A stretch of DNA of 64,000 nucleotides from Geobacillus stearothermophilus ATCC 12980. Its GTDB lineage: Bacteria > Bacillota > Bacilli > Bacillales > Anoxybacillaceae. A program made the translations under genes and the position numbers. Where the stretch lies: contig NZ_CP128494.1 in the NCBI RefSeq assembly GCF_030369615.1, positions 1,941,501-2,005,500 on the forward strand, given 5' to 3'. Shown here piece after piece: positions 40,477 to 52,070 of the stretch (the first letter of the stretch is position 1; the number at the start of each line of letters is the position of its first letter). The notes beneath the pieces are model-generated. The model worked only from the letters and a program-made list of their open reading frames with translations. It was not told the origin of the DNA and did not search any database.

Positions 40477-41568
40477 CTATTGTTTCCCAATGTATTTCGC
40501 TTTTTCGCGGTTATGCTCGGCGAGCGTTTTCGTGAAAATGACGTCGCCCGCCGGAGTGGCCAGAAAGTATAAATAGTCGGTCGCAGCCGGCTGAAGCGCC
40601 GCTTCGATCGACATCTCGCCGGCGTTGGCGATCGGACCGGGCGGCAGCCCTTGATGAATGTAGGTATTATACGGCGAATCAACTTGCAAGTCTTTATACA
40701 GCACCCGATCTTTATGTTTGCCGAGCGCGTACAGGACGGTCGGATCGGTTTGCAGCGGCATGCCGATGCGCAGCCGGTTGTAAAAGACGCTGGCGATTTT
40801 TTCGCGGTCGGCTTTCTCGGTCGCCTCTTCTTCGATTAACGACGACATGGTCAACAATCGATGCGGCGACAATTGTTTTTCTTTCATCGTCTCTTTGTAT
40901 TGACCGAGCACCTCCGCCGTTTTCGCGACCATCGCCTCAATGATCTCCGGAAGCGGCGGCTTTTGGTCGGCAAACACGTAAGTGGCCGGAAACAGGTAGC
41001 CTTCAAGCGGATAACGAATGCCGCGCTGAAAAATGTCCGCTGTCAACAACTCAGGGTACGTGCGGCGAAGCTGTTCAATATACGCGCGATCGTTCAACAG
41101 CTTCATCACGTCTTCCTGCTTGTACCCGGTTTTGGCGGCGATGATGGCAGCGATTTGCACAAGCTGCGATCCTTCTGGAATGGTGAGCTTCAATCCGATT
41201 TTTAGCGACCGGCCGGTTTGCAATAGCTCGATGATGCGCGCCATCGGCATCGCCCGCGTCAGCTCATACTCCCCCGTTTGAAAGCCTGACTCGTTTTTCC
41301 AGCGAACATAGAAGCGAAAGACGGCCGCGCTTTTAATGAGCCGCTTTCGTTCAAGCTGTTCGGCAATATCCGCCGCCGATGAGCCGACCGGAATCGACAC
41401 ATGGACAGGAGTGCGGTCGTTCGGAGCAACCGGCTGGAACGCCGAACGGATGTAGAAAAAACTGCCGGCGCCGGCGATGACGATTGCAGCCACCAGGGCG
41501 GCGCAGACGATCAAGACGGTTTTCCGTCCAAGCCGCGCCTTGGGCGCCTTGAAACCATTCTGGTTCAT
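40477..41568 (-). CDS. mltG: Endolytic murein transglycosylase MltG (YceG)
   Basis: MltG cuts nascent glycan strands and helps set their length. The 363-residue protein has one N-terminal membrane helix (LIVCAALVAAIVIAGAGSFFY), a LysM-like part and a YceG domain with YPLEGYLFPATY and MSSLIEEEATEKADR, whose Glu is catalytic. ATG 41568 has AAGGAGG six bases upstream. Confidence 0.95.
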   Translation of the reverse strand: MNQNGFKAPKARLGRKTVLIVCAALVAAIVIAGAGSFFYIRSAFQPVAPNDRTPVHVSIPVGSSAADIAEQLERKRLIKSAAVFRFYVRWKNESGFQTGEYELTRAMPMARIIELLQTGRSLKIGLKLTIPEGSQLVQIAAIIAAKTGYKQEDVMKLLNDRAYIEQLRRTYPELLTADIFQRGIRYPLEGYLFPATYVFADQKPPLPEIIEAMVAKTAEVLGQYKETMKEKQLSPHRLLTMSSLIEEEATEKADREKIASVFYNRLRIGMPLQTDPTVLYALGKHKDRVLYKDLQVDSPYNTYIHQGLPPGPIANAGEMSIEAALQPAATDYLYFLATPAGDVIFTKTLAEHNREKAKYIGKQ

Positions 41569-41667
41569 TTCCAGCCTCCTTTCATCGGCCATATTATACT
41601 ACAACTTTCGGCATTTTTCGCCTTTGGACGCTAAAAAACGGCCGCCCGCAGGCAGCCGTTTTGTCCG

Positions 41668-41982
<315 letters not shown>

Positions 41983-42399
41983 TTATCGTTTACTGTCCAA
42001 ATATGACTGCAAAATGACGGCCGCCGCCATTTTGTCGATCACTTTCCGCCGCTTTTTCCGGCTGACGTCGGCAGCGATCAACATCCGTTCGGCGGCCATC
42101 GTCGACAGCCGTTCATCCCAAAGCACAACGGGCAAAGAAAACTCCTCGCGCAGTTTGGCGGCGAACCGCTCACTTGCCTCAGCGCGCGGTCCGAGCGTGC
42201 CGTTCATGTTTTTCGGCCATCCGACGACGATCGCATCGACGCCGTACTCATCGATAAGGGCGCGCAGCCGCTCTAAACCATAATCGCCGCGCTCCGTATC
42301 AATGGCGATCGTCTCGAGTCCTTGCGCCGTCCAGCCAAGCTCATCGCTCACCGCGACGCCGAGCGTTTTCGTTCCGAGATCAAGCCCCAATATCCGCAT
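41983..42399 (-). CDS. ruvX: RuvX/YqgF, RNase H-fold nuclease
   Basis: A 138-residue YqgF-family protein, [19 protein letters not shown] at the start and [14 protein letters not shown] near residue 95. E. coli YqgF acts in 16S rRNA 5' maturation, and other members resolve Holliday junctions. Acidic catalytic residues are present. It starts three bases after the ireB stop. Confidence 0.94.
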   Translation of the reverse strand: MRILGLDLGTKTLGVAVSDELGWTAQGLETIAIDTERGDYGLERLRALIDEYGVDAIVVGWPKNMNGTLGPRAEASERFAAKLREEFSLPVVLWDERLSTMAAERMLIAADVSRKKRRKVIDKMAAAVILQSYLDSKR

Positions 42400-42402
42400 C
42401 GG

Positions 42403-42678
42403 TCAATCCTTTCGTTGCCTCTGTAAATAGAATTTCACCAATTCCTCGATTAATTCGTCGCGTTCAATTTTGCGGATGAGCGCGCGCGCATCTTTATGGC
42501 GCGGGATGTAAGCCGGGTCGCCGGACAGCAGGTAGCCGACAATTTGGTTGATCGGGTTGTAGCCTTTTTCTTGCAAGGCGTCATACACCGTCAACAACAC
42601 TTCGCGGACATTCGTTTCCGCCGGCTCTTCGGAAAAATGAAACTGCATCGTTTGGTCAAACGAGCTCACCGTTTCCAC
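42403..42678 (-). CDS. ireB: IreB family regulatory phosphoprotein
   Basis: A 91-residue helical protein (QMQFHF... then [20 protein letters not shown] and [17 protein letters not shown]). Enterococcal IreB is phosphorylated by the Ser/Thr kinase IreK in a cell-envelope stress pathway. The N-terminal Thr/Ser residues ([10 protein letters not shown]) match the region phosphorylated there. In B. subtilis the gene is yrzL. Confidence 0.92.
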   Translation of the reverse strand: METVSSFDQTMQFHFSEEPAETNVREVLLTVYDALQEKGYNPINQIVGYLLSGDPAYIPRHKDARALIRKIERDELIEELVKFYLQRQRKD

Positions 42679-42736
42679 CTCGCTCCTTATTCAGGCACCC
42701 CGTCCTTTTACATCCATTGTACACGATCCGCGCCAA

Positions 42737-45373
42737 TTAGGAAACGGATTTCACCCATGTTTCGACATAACCGAGCGCTTCGCCGACCTTGCTTGGGTCC
42801 TTGCCGCCAGCTTGCGCCAAATCCGGGCGCCCGCCGCCGCCCCCACCGCAACGCGACGCTACTTCTTTCACCAGCTTGCCGGCATGGAATCCTTTTTTCA
42901 CCAAATCGTCCGTTACTGCGGCAATCAGTTGCACTTTTCCGCCCTGGGCGGACGCCAACACGATGACCGCCGTGCCGAGCTTTTGTTTCAAATCATCAGC
43001 CATGGCCCGCAGTTGATTCATGTCATTGGCCTGCACTTTTGCCGCCAACACCGGCACGCCGTTTACATCTTTCACTTGACGGGTGAGGTGCTCAGCTTCC
43101 ATATGGGCGAGGCGGGCAGCAAGCGATTCATTTTCGCGTTCGAGCTCTTTCAGCTCGGCAAACAGTCCGTCAAGACGCGCATTCAATTCTTTCGGGCTTG
43201 TTTTCAGTTTTTGCGCCGCCTCTTGCAAAATAGCCAGCTGTTCACTCATAAAGCGGTATGCCGCTTCTCCGGTCACCGCTTCAATCCGACGCGTGCCGGC
43301 GCCGATGCCGGACTCGGAGACGATTTTAAACAACCCGATGGCTGATGTGTTGGGCACATGGCAGCCTCCGCACAGCTCGAGGCTGTAGTCGCCGACTTTG
43401 ACGACGCGGACGATGTCGCCGTATTTTTCGCCAAACAGCGCCATCGCGCCCATCGCTTTCGCTTCCTCGAGCGGTTTATAAAAAATGTCAACCGGGAGGC
43501 TTTTCCAAATTTGTTCGTTGACGATGGCTTCGATGCGCTCGAGCTCCTCTGGCTTCACTTGCCCAAAATGGGTGAAGTCAAAACGAAGCCGGTCCGGGGT
43601 GACAAGCGACCCCGCTTGGTTGACATGGCGGCCGAGCACGTCTTTTAGCGCTTGATGGAGCAAATGGGTTGCCGTATGGTTTTTGATAATGCGGGCCCGT
43701 TTCGCTTCATCAACGCGCGCCGTATACACCGCACCTTTTTTCACCGTACCACTCTCGACGATGATCGCATGAAGATGTTGGCCGTTCGGCGCTTTTTGCA
43801 CATCTTTGACGACCGCTGTTCCTGTTTCGCTTTCAAACACGCCTTGGTCAGCGATTTGTCCGCCGCTTTCGGCGTAAAATGGCGTCACATCGACGATGAT
43901 TTGCGCCTCTTCGCCGGCGCGGACTTCCTCGACAAGCTGTCCGTCTTTGACGATGGCGAGAACGGTGGAAGAAGCGACGAGCTCATCGTAACCGACGAAG
44001 CGGCTTTCGTCTTTAATGTCGCCAAGGACGCCGCCTTGCACCTGCATCGAATCCACGTCTTGGCGGGCGGCGCGTGCCCGTTCGCGCTGCCGTTCCATTT
44101 CTCGTTCAAACCCGTCATGGTCGACTTTCATTCCCGCTTCTGCCGCGTATTCCTCCGTCAGCTCGATCGGGAAGCCGTACGTATCGTACAGACGGAACAC
44201 GTCCTCGCCGGGGATGACGTCGCTTCCTTCGGATTTGGCCTTCTCGATCACGTTGCTTAAAATGGCGAGCCCTTCGTGAAGCGTCTCATGGAACCGCTCC
44301 TCCTCACTGCGGATGACGCGGGCGATAAAATCGGCTTTTTCTTTCACTTCCGGATAATAGTCATGCATAATTTCGCCGACAACCGGGACGAGCTCGTACA
44401 TAAACGGACGCTCAATGCCGATGTGTTTCGCGTAGCGCACGGCGCGGCGGAGCAGGCGGCGCAGCACATAGCCGCGGCCCTCGTTGGACGGCAGCGCCCC
44501 ATCGCCGATCGCAAACGTCACCGCGCGAATATGGTCGGCGATCACTTTAAACGCGACGTCTTTCTCCGGATCTTCGCCATACCGTTCGCCGGAAATTTGC
44601 TCGGTGGCGCGGATGATCGGCATAAACAAGTCGGTTTCAAAGTTTGTCGGCACATCTTGCAAAATCGAGCACATCCGCTCCAAGCCCATGCCGGTGTCGA
44701 TGTTTTTCTTCGGCAGCGGCGTGTACGTGCCGTCCGGGTTATGGTTGAACTGCGAAAAGACAAGGTTCCATACTTCCAAGTAGCGCTCGTTTTCCCCGCC
44801 TGGGTACAGCTCCGGGTCGTTCGGGTCGTTGCCGAACGCTTCACCGCGGTCATAAAAAATTTCCGTATTCGGGCCGCTCGGGCCTTCGCCGATGTCCCAG
44901 AAGTTGCCTTCAAGGCGAATGATCCGCTCTTTTGGCAAGCCGATTTCGTTGCGCCAAATGTTGTACGCTTCCTCGTCTTCCGGATGGATCGTGACGGACA
45001 ACCGTTCCGGATCAAAACCGAGCCATTTGTCGCTCGTTAAAAACTCCCATGCCCAATGGATCGCTTCACGCTTGAAATAATCGCCGATCGAAAAGTTGCC
45101 GAGCATTTCAAAAAACGTATGGTGGCGCGCCGTTTTCCCGACATTTTCGATATCGTTCGTGCGAATCGATTTTTGCGCATTGCAAATGCGCGGATTTTCG
45201 GGAATGATGCGGCCGTCAAAATACTTTTTCAACGTCGCGACGCCGCTGTTGATCCACAGCAGCGACGGGTCGTCAACCGGAATGAGCGATGCGCTCGGCT
45301 CCACCATATGGCCTTTTTCCTGGAAAAACTCTAAAAACATGCGCCGCACTTCGGCAGATGTCAGTTTCTTCAT
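42737..45373 (-). CDS. alaS: Alanyl-tRNA synthetase
   Basis: AlaS charges tRNA-Ala and removes mischarged Ser/Gly. The 878-residue product has the class II catalytic core, the editing domain ([12 protein letters not shown] and CGGCHVPNT carry the zinc ligands) and the C-terminal C-Ala domain ending [19 protein letters not shown] 45373 follows GGGGAGG. Expression is controlled by the T-box leader at 45398-45660. Confidence 0.98.
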   Translation of the reverse strand: MKKLTSAEVRRMFLEFFQEKGHMVEPSASLIPVDDPSLLWINSGVATLKKYFDGRIIPENPRICNAQKSIRTNDIENVGKTARHHTFFEMLGNFSIGDYFKREAIHWAWEFLTSDKWLGFDPERLSVTIHPEDEEAYNIWRNEIGLPKERIIRLEGNFWDIGEGPSGPNTEIFYDRGEAFGNDPNDPELYPGGENERYLEVWNLVFSQFNHNPDGTYTPLPKKNIDTGMGLERMCSILQDVPTNFETDLFMPIIRATEQISGERYGEDPEKDVAFKVIADHIRAVTFAIGDGALPSNEGRGYVLRRLLRRAVRYAKHIGIERPFMYELVPVVGEIMHDYYPEVKEKADFIARVIRSEEERFHETLHEGLAILSNVIEKAKSEGSDVIPGEDVFRLYDTYGFPIELTEEYAAEAGMKVDHDGFEREMERQRERARAARQDVDSMQVQGGVLGDIKDESRFVGYDELVASSTVLAIVKDGQLVEEVRAGEEAQIIVDVTPFYAESGGQIADQGVFESETGTAVVKDVQKAPNGQHLHAIIVESGTVKKGAVYTARVDEAKRARIIKNHTATHLLHQALKDVLGRHVNQAGSLVTPDRLRFDFTHFGQVKPEELERIEAIVNEQIWKSLPVDIFYKPLEEAKAMGAMALFGEKYGDIVRVVKVGDYSLELCGGCHVPNTSAIGLFKIVSESGIGAGTRRIEAVTGEAAYRFMSEQLAILQEAAQKLKTSPKELNARLDGLFAELKELERENESLAARLAHMEAEHLTRQVKDVNGVPVLAAKVQANDMNQLRAMADDLKQKLGTAVIVLASAQGGKVQLIAAVTDDLVKKGFHAGKLVKEVASRCGGGGGGRPDLAQAGGKDPSKVGEALGYVETWVKSVS

Positions 45374-45397
45374 GATGATCCTCCCCTTTGTTTTTTC

Positions 45398-45660
45398 TAT
45401 AAAAAAACTCCCATCCCTTGGCAGGGACGAGAGTTGCGCTCGCGGTACCACCCTGTTTATGGGCAGAAAATGCCCATCACCTCTTCGGCCGTAACGCAGC
45501 CTTGCGTCAGGTTTTGCCTGCGCTCCGGATTAGCCTTCTGTTGCCCTTCATCTGGAATTTCTTTCAGCCGCGGAAATTCCTCTCTGTGCGCCGGTTGCGC
45601 GTTAAGATGGACTGCAACATACTCGATCCGTCATCGCGTTATGTATTCGCTTTGTTCATT
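45398..45660 (-). ncRNA. T-box riboswitch leader of alaS
   Basis: The minus strand holds the T-box AGGGTGGTACCGCG (45454-45441), an AGTA motif and a CAGAGAG/GGCTG apical pattern of stem I, and a terminator (CTCTCGTCCCT-loop-AGGGATGGGAG, then seven T, 45400-45436). A GCT at 45534-45532, followed by A, is the likely Ala specifier. Uncharged tRNA-Ala would pair with the T-box and prevent termination. Confidence 0.95.
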
Positions 45661-45665
45661 GAAAG

Positions 45666-45694
45666 ATTATAGACAAGCAGCAAGCGTTTGTCAA
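45666..45694 (-). promoter_or_regulatory. Consensus SigA promoter of alaS
   Basis: TTGACA (45694-45689), a 17-base spacer and TATAAT (45671-45666), a perfect match. The -35 box includes the TGA stop of yrrI. Confidence 0.95.
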
Positions 45695-46752
45695 TGCGGG
45701 GCGTAATGTTCTTTCCAGTGCGATACAGCCACTTTCAGCACTGCTGCAGTCGGGACGGCGAGGATGAGGCCGAGCACGCCGGCCAGCTCGCCGCCGGCAA
45801 ACAGCGCGAACATAATGACAAGCGGATGCATATGCACGCTTTTGCCGACAATGAACGGTGATAAAACGTTCCCTTCAAGAAACTGCAAGGCAAAAATGAT
45901 GATCAGCACGATGATCACCATTTTGAGCGAGATGGTCGCCGCCAAAATCACAGCCGGAATCGCGCCGAGCAACGGGCCGAAGTACGGAATGATGTTCGTC
46001 AGCCCGATGATAAATCCAAGCAAAAGCGGATAGTCCATGCCGGCGAGCCAAAGGCCGAGCGACGCCGCAAGACCGATCGCTGCACAGACGAACAGCTGGC
46101 CGCGAATGTAGCCGCCGAGCGATTCATCGACATCCTTCAAAAACGTCATCCCCGGCCCACGCCACCGCTTCGGTGTCATGTACCAAATCGCTTTTTTCAA
46201 CACATCGATGTCTTTTAACATATAGAAGACGATAAACGGAATGATCAACAGCGTCGCCGCCGAACCGATGAACGATTTGGCGGCGTTGATCGCCATCGCG
46301 ACGGCGGCCGCCGCTGCCTGCTCGATCTCGCCAAACATCGCCTCGATGCGTGTGTGCACCTCAAGCGGCCAATTCGACGTCTCGTCGTGGATGTGGCGCA
46401 CCCATTGGCGGTATGTATTCATCAAAGACGGCAGCTGTTCATCCAGTTCACGCAACTGGGCGATGAATAGCGGCACGCCGCGGTACAAGCCGTAACCGAC
46501 CAAACCGAAAAACAACAAATAAATCAACAAAATGGCAAGGGCGCGCGGCATTCCCTTGCGATGGATGGATTCCACAAGCGGGTAGAGCAAATACGTAATA
46601 AACGACGCCAGCAAAAACGGCGTCAACACCGTTGCGATAAAATCAATGACCGGCCGCCAAACGTCTTTCATCCGAACGATCAAATAGATGATTGCCGTCA
46701 TGAGCAGCCATTTTCCGATGCGAAAGAACGACAGCCATTGTTGCTCGCCCAT
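45691..46752 (-). CDS. yrrI: YrrI, AI-2E family transporter-like protein
   Basis: A 353-residue polytopic membrane protein of the AI-2E family. Hydrophobic pairs flank a central soluble part, and GFIIGLTNIIPYFGPLLGAI with GNVLSPFIVGKSVHMHPL are the family signatures. The substrate is unknown. ATG 46752 has GGAGG seven bases upstream; a GTG two codons earlier is too close. Its last codon overlaps the alaS -35 box. Distant paralogue of ytvI in this window. Confidence 0.88.
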   Translation of the reverse strand: MGEQQWLSFFRIGKWLLMTAIIYLIVRMKDVWRPVIDFIATVLTPFLLASFITYLLYPLVESIHRKGMPRALAILLIYLLFFGLVGYGLYRGVPLFIAQLRELDEQLPSLMNTYRQWVRHIHDETSNWPLEVHTRIEAMFGEIEQAAAAAVAMAINAAKSFIGSAATLLIIPFIVFYMLKDIDVLKKAIWYMTPKRWRGPGMTFLKDVDESLGGYIRGQLFVCAAIGLAASLGLWLAGMDYPLLLGFIIGLTNIIPYFGPLLGAIPAVILAATISLKMVIIVLIIIFALQFLEGNVLSPFIVGKSVHMHPLVIMFALFAGGELAGVLGLILAVPTAAVLKVAVSHWKEHYAPH

Positions 46753-46870
46753 CGCCACACCTCCTACCGTTTAGTGTAGGAGATGCGGCGGGAAATATGC
46801 CTTCACCGCTTTTAGCACTATTTGACAGCCACAAGGCGACGCCCCCGCGCAAAGGCGAGGGCGAGCGCCG

Positions 46871-47005
46871 TCAGCGGATCGCTTGCATCAAGCGGCGGCG
46901 CATCCTCCGCATCGTGCGACCGTTCATCCAATCGTTTCGTTGGGCGAGCTGATAAGCGGCGACGCCTAATCCGACTGCTAACAGCGACGTCATCATCCGG
47001 TTCAT
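46871..47005 (-). CDS. yrzQ: YrzQ-like small protein (DUF3918)
   Basis: A 44-residue protein, MNRMMTSLLAVGLGVAAYQL then an Arg-rich end (RTMRRMRRRLMQAIR). It has one membrane helix and a strongly basic tail. GGGGGGA precedes ATG 47005. The pattern and location between yrrI and yrrD fit B. subtilis YrzQ. Function unknown. Confidence 0.75.
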   Translation of the reverse strand: MNRMMTSLLAVGLGVAAYQLAQRNDWMNGRTMRRMRRRLMQAIR

Positions 47006-47016
47006 GCGTGTCCCCC

Positions 47017-47208
47017 CTAAAATTGGATCGTGCGTTCGTGGTCGTCAAACAAGTCGTCAAGAGAACTCAACGTTCCGTCTTCTTCCACTTGATGGGCGTG
47101 GATCATCCCTTTCGAGACGGACAGCTCAATGAAGCAATCCCAGCAATAATACTGGTTGACACCAATTTTCCCCAGATTTTTTCGCTTGCAATTGGGGCAA
47201 ATGAGCAT
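47017..47208 (-). CDS. yrzR: Small zinc-ribbon protein (YrzR-like)
   Basis: A 63-residue protein with CPNCKRKNLGKIGVNQYYCWDC, a typical two-CxxC zinc ribbon, and an acidic C-terminal half (SSLDDLFDDHERT). The position next to yrzQ and yrrD suggests B. subtilis YrzR, but the symbol rests on synteny. Function unknown; RNA or protein binding is plausible. Confidence 0.7.
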   Translation of the reverse strand: MLICPNCKRKNLGKIGVNQYYCWDCFIELSVSKGMIHAHQVEEDGTLSSLDDLFDDHERTIQF

Positions 47209-47223
47209 CGACAGCCACTCTCC

Positions 47224-47697
47224 TTACATCATAGTTTCCACGGTGATCACGCCTTCCCTGGCGGTGAACGGAACTGCCTTCATCCGTTTCTTTCCTTCGG
47301 TCAAATCGGAAAAAAATCCCTCGCTGATCTCGTATCCGTCAATTTTGCCCAATTGCCCGTCAAAATATACGTCATCCAACAGTCCGATCGTTGTTCCGTC
47401 CGCGGCGACAACCATGCTGCCGGCGAGGCCGCGTTCGCCGTAAAGAGAGTGGCCGCTGTCAGAAGAAGGAAACAACTGGAAGCTATCGGCATCACAGATG
47501 ATGACTCGGTCGTTTTCGAACGACTGCACGGCGGAAAGCGGCAAGTAGCGGCGGCGGCCAAACAAACCGCCCCGTTCCGCTACCAACCCTTTGACCGTGC
47601 CGTGGCTGGTAAACCAAATGTCCGCGATCGTCCCGACCGCTTTCCCTGTCGTTTGCTCATAAATGGGAAGCCCTTTGACGTCGGAAAACGTCCGCAT
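47224..47697 (-). CDS. yrrD: YrrD, PRC-barrel domain protein
   Basis: A 157-residue protein with two PRC-barrel-like repeats (MRTFSDVKGLPIYEQTTGKA, and GTTIGLLDDVYFDGQLGKI). PRC barrels occur in RimM and photosynthetic centre proteins; the role here is unknown. ATG 47697 follows GGTGGGAG. It lies 25 bases after recD2, as in B. subtilis. Confidence 0.88.
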   Translation of the reverse strand: MRTFSDVKGLPIYEQTTGKAVGTIADIWFTSHGTVKGLVAERGGLFGRRRYLPLSAVQSFENDRVIICDADSFQLFPSSDSGHSLYGERGLAGSMVVAADGTTIGLLDDVYFDGQLGKIDGYEISEGFFSDLTEGKKRMKAVPFTAREGVITVETMM

Positions 47698-47722
47698 CGT
47701 TCTCCCACCTTTCCAGCCACCT

Positions 47723-50083
47723 TTAGCTTGGCTCATCGCCCATAAAGTCATACGGCGTAACGTTTTCCATCCCCATGTTCGCCTCTTCAAACGGCAGTTC
47801 GACCTCGACAAACGACGCCGCCGCCCCCGCCAGCTTCTCAGCGAGCGCCGTCTGGCGCGCTCCGTCGCTTTGTTTTGCGACGCCGAATCGAAACGCTTCC
47901 TCTTCCCCGCATAAAACGAGAAACTGCTTGCTTCTTGTCACCGCAGTATACAACAAATTCCGTTTCAACATCCGGTAATAGCTTTTGACGACGGGCAAAA
48001 TGACGATTGGAAACTCGCTTCCTTGCGCCTTATGAACCGAACAGCAGTACGCATGGGTGATTTGTCCTAAATCTTGCCGTGTGTACGTCACTTCAATGCC
48101 ATCAAACGAGACGACGAGCAAGTCTTGCTTTTCGATATTTTCTTTGGCGTAAAAAATGGCAACGATTTCGCCGATGTCGCCGTTAAACACATTGTCTTCC
48201 GGTTGATTGACGAGCTGCAGCACCTTATCGCCGACGCGGTAGACGATCTCACCGACCGACAGCTCCCGCTTCCCCTCAGCCGGCGGGTTGAACAGCTCTT
48301 GAAGCGCTTTGTTCAATTGGTCAATGCCCGCTGGACCACGGTACATCGGGGCGAGCACTTGAATATCTTTGACGGAAAACCCTTTTTTGCGCGCGTTGTC
48401 CGCGATTTGCCGCACGACATCGACGACCTGGCCCGCACGGCAGCGGATGAATGAACGGTCTGCCTTCGGAGCGGTCAAATCGTCCGGCACGACGCCGCGC
48501 TTCATCTCATGAGCGAGCTCGATGATCGATGATCCTTCCGCCTGGCGATACACCTCGGTCAACCGAGCGAACGGAATGACGCCTGAAGAGAGCAAGTCTT
48601 TCAGCACTTGCCCTGGCCCGACGGATGGCAATTGATCCTCATCGCCGACAAAAATGACTTGCATGCCGTTTGGCACGGCTTTTAACAGCTGGTTGGCGAG
48701 CCACGTGTCGACCATCGACATCTCATCGATGACAAGCAGCTTGCCGGAAATCGGTTCGTTCTCGTCGCGGCTGAACCCTTCCGCCCCATTCCAGCCAAGC
48801 AAGCGGTGGATCGTCGCCGCCGGCAGCCCGGTCGCCTCGCTCATCCGCTTCGCCGCTCGGCCGGTCGGTGCGGCCAGCAGCACCGGAAACGGCTCGCCTT
48901 GTTTGTAGTCAGCCGGGTCAAGAGACAGGCCGTTTAGGGCGGCAAACAGCTCGACGATGCCTTTGATGACCGTCGTTTTCCCCGTTCCCGGACCGCCGGT
49001 CAAAATAAACAGCGGCGAAGAAAGCGCTTGTTGGATCGCTTCCCTTTGCTGGGGGGCATATTGCATGCCAAGCTGTTCCTCAAGCGCCCCAAGCGCCAGC
49101 AAAAACTCCGACTCGGCAAACGCCGACGGCGGCGTCTGCCCGAGCAGCCGCTTAATGTTGGAGACGATCCCTTTCTCGGCGAAGTAAAGGGAAGGGAGAT
49201 AATAACGCCCTTGCTCGGCGATCAGCTTCCCTTCTTCGCTTAACATCAGAAGCGTTTGGCTGATCGCTCGTCCATCCACCGCACCGCTTTGCCTTCCGTC
49301 AAGCAGCTCCCCGATGCGCTCCATCAGCTCTTTTTCGCGCAAATAAACGTGCCCTTCCTGCAAGCACGCCTGTTCAAGAACAAACAACGAGGCGGCGCGC
49401 AGCCGGGCCGGATGGCTGCCGGAAATGCCGAGCTGGCGCCCGATTTCATCAGCGCGGCCAAAGCCGATCCCTTCGATATCCTCAACGAGCTGGTACGGGT
49501 TCTCGTGGATGATGTCAACCGCTTCTTCGCCATACGCTTGGTAAATTTTCATGGCCAGCTGCGGGCCAAAACCGAGCTGGGCGAGGGCGATCATCGTTTG
49601 CTCAAGCCCTTCGTGGGCGCGAAGCGCATCGTACAGCTGCTTCGCCTTTTTTTTCGTCAGCTTCGGCACACGCTCTAGCGCCCTGGGGTCGCGCAAAATC
49701 GCGGCGATCGCGTTTTCGCCGAGCGTCTCGACAATCGCCGCAGCCGTTTTTTTGCCGATTCCTTTAAACAAACCGCTCGATAAATAATGAATGACTCCTT
49801 CTTTCGTGTTCGGAAGCTGTTTGCGGAACTGACTAGCCGCATATTGGCGGCCAAAACGCGGATGTTGGCGGAATTGTCCGTAAAAGATGTAGACGTCCCC
49901 TTCGTTTAAACGCGGAAAATAGCCGGTGACGACGACTTCCTCCTCAACGGGCGCTTCGTTCGTTTCCTCAACGCGCACGCGGACGACCGTGTACAATGTT
50001 TCCTCATTATGAAAAATGACCGCCAAGCACACTCCTTTAATGAACGTGCGTCCGTCAAGGGCGAGGATTTGTTGCTCTTGCAA
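47723..50083 (-). CDS. recD2: RecD2, 5'-3' DNA helicase of superfamily 1
   Basis: A helicase not in a RecBC complex; in B. subtilis RecD2 limits replication-fork stress. The 786-residue product has an N-terminal OB/helical part with helix-hairpin-helix elements (IGKKTAAAIVETLG, IEGIGFGRADEI), then Walker A (GGPGTGKTTVIKG), Walker B (LLVIDEMSMVD) and VHKAQGSEFP (motif V/VI). The start is a TTG at 50083 behind AGGGGG; upstream codons lack a site. Confidence 0.94.
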   Translation of the reverse strand: MQEQQILALDGRTFIKGVCLAVIFHNEETLYTVVRVRVEETNEAPVEEEVVVTGYFPRLNEGDVYIFYGQFRQHPRFGRQYAASQFRKQLPNTKEGVIHYLSSGLFKGIGKKTAAAIVETLGENAIAAILRDPRALERVPKLTKKKAKQLYDALRAHEGLEQTMIALAQLGFGPQLAMKIYQAYGEEAVDIIHENPYQLVEDIEGIGFGRADEIGRQLGISGSHPARLRAASLFVLEQACLQEGHVYLREKELMERIGELLDGRQSGAVDGRAISQTLLMLSEEGKLIAEQGRYYLPSLYFAEKGIVSNIKRLLGQTPPSAFAESEFLLALGALEEQLGMQYAPQQREAIQQALSSPLFILTGGPGTGKTTVIKGIVELFAALNGLSLDPADYKQGEPFPVLLAAPTGRAAKRMSEATGLPAATIHRLLGWNGAEGFSRDENEPISGKLLVIDEMSMVDTWLANQLLKAVPNGMQVIFVGDEDQLPSVGPGQVLKDLLSSGVIPFARLTEVYRQAEGSSIIELAHEMKRGVVPDDLTAPKADRSFIRCRAGQVVDVVRQIADNARKKGFSVKDIQVLAPMYRGPAGIDQLNKALQELFNPPAEGKRELSVGEIVYRVGDKVLQLVNQPEDNVFNGDIGEIVAIFYAKENIEKQDLLVVSFDGIEVTYTRQDLGQITHAYCCSVHKAQGSEFPIVILPVVKSYYRMLKRNLLYTAVTRSKQFLVLCGEEEAFRFGVAKQSDGARQTALAEKLAGAAASFVEVELPFEEANMGMENVTPYDFMGDEPS

Positions 50084-50102
50084 CAGCCATCCCCCTGCCT
50101 TT

Positions 50103-50765
50103 TTACGGCGCAAGCCGCTTTTCCATCAGTTTCTTTCCGTATCCGGCAAGCACGTGATCGGGCTTGGCTTCCAAGGCAGCGGCAAACATATTGCGGGCGG
50201 CATCGAGCTCATCTTTGTACGCATAAATGACGCCTAAATTGTAGTACGCATCAGCGTGGCGCGGATCGAGTTCCAACGTTTTTTCGAAATAACGCTTCGC
50301 CTCATCGACATAATCGAGTGTGGCGAGGCAAAGGCCAAGCTGAAACAGCGCTTCGGCATCCGTCTCGTTCAGATCAGCCGCGCGCTGCAAATACGGCAGC
50401 GCCAGCCGCGGCATCTCGAGCCGCCATAAGGACATGCCGAGCATAAAATGCGTATCGGCATCGTCAAGACCAAGCCCTAGCGCGCGCTCAAACATATCTT
50501 TCGCTTTCGCGAACTGCTCACGCTTATAATGCACTGTACCCATGCCGTAATACGCGGCCGCCGCCTTCTTGTCAATTTTCAACGCCTGCCGGAAACAGTC
50601 AAGCGCCTTCTCTTCTTCACCGGCAGCAACGAGAACCGTGCCAATGTTAATGTACCCGGCTGGATCGTCCGGATGCTGTTCGACCGCAGCGGAAAAACAG
50701 CGGATGGCTTCCTCATACTTCCCCTCGCGCATATACCTCAAGCCTTGTTCGTTGAAATTGGCCAC
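50103..50765 (-). CDS. yrrB: YrrB, tetratricopeptide-repeat protein
   Basis: A 220-residue protein built almost entirely of TPR units of 34 residues (GLRYMREGKYEEAIRCFSAA, GTVLVAAGEEEKALDCFRQA and so on, about six repeats). TPRs bind other proteins; the partner is unknown. The start is a GTG at 50765 with GGGAGGGG seven bases upstream. It lies between mnmA and recD2. Confidence 0.9.
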   Translation of the reverse strand: MANFNEQGLRYMREGKYEEAIRCFSAAVEQHPDDPAGYINIGTVLVAAGEEEKALDCFRQALKIDKKAAAAYYGMGTVHYKREQFAKAKDMFERALGLGLDDADTHFMLGMSLWRLEMPRLALPYLQRAADLNETDAEALFQLGLCLATLDYVDEAKRYFEKTLELDPRHADAYYNLGVIYAYKDELDAARNMFAAALEAKPDHVLAGYGKKLMEKRLAP

Positions 50766-50855
50766 CGCCCATCCCCTCCCTGATTCAACGTGATTTTCAA
50801 GCAATGGCCTCCAGCCTAATAGCCTGGTTGAAGATCGTGCGCACCGGCACATCCG

Positions 50856-51986
<1,131 letters not shown>

Positions 51987-52070
51987 CTAGAAATGTTGAT
52001 TTATCAAGGCTTTTCGGCCCCTCAGGGGTGTCCAAAAAATATTTTTCGACAAAATCCCTTACATCCTCCT

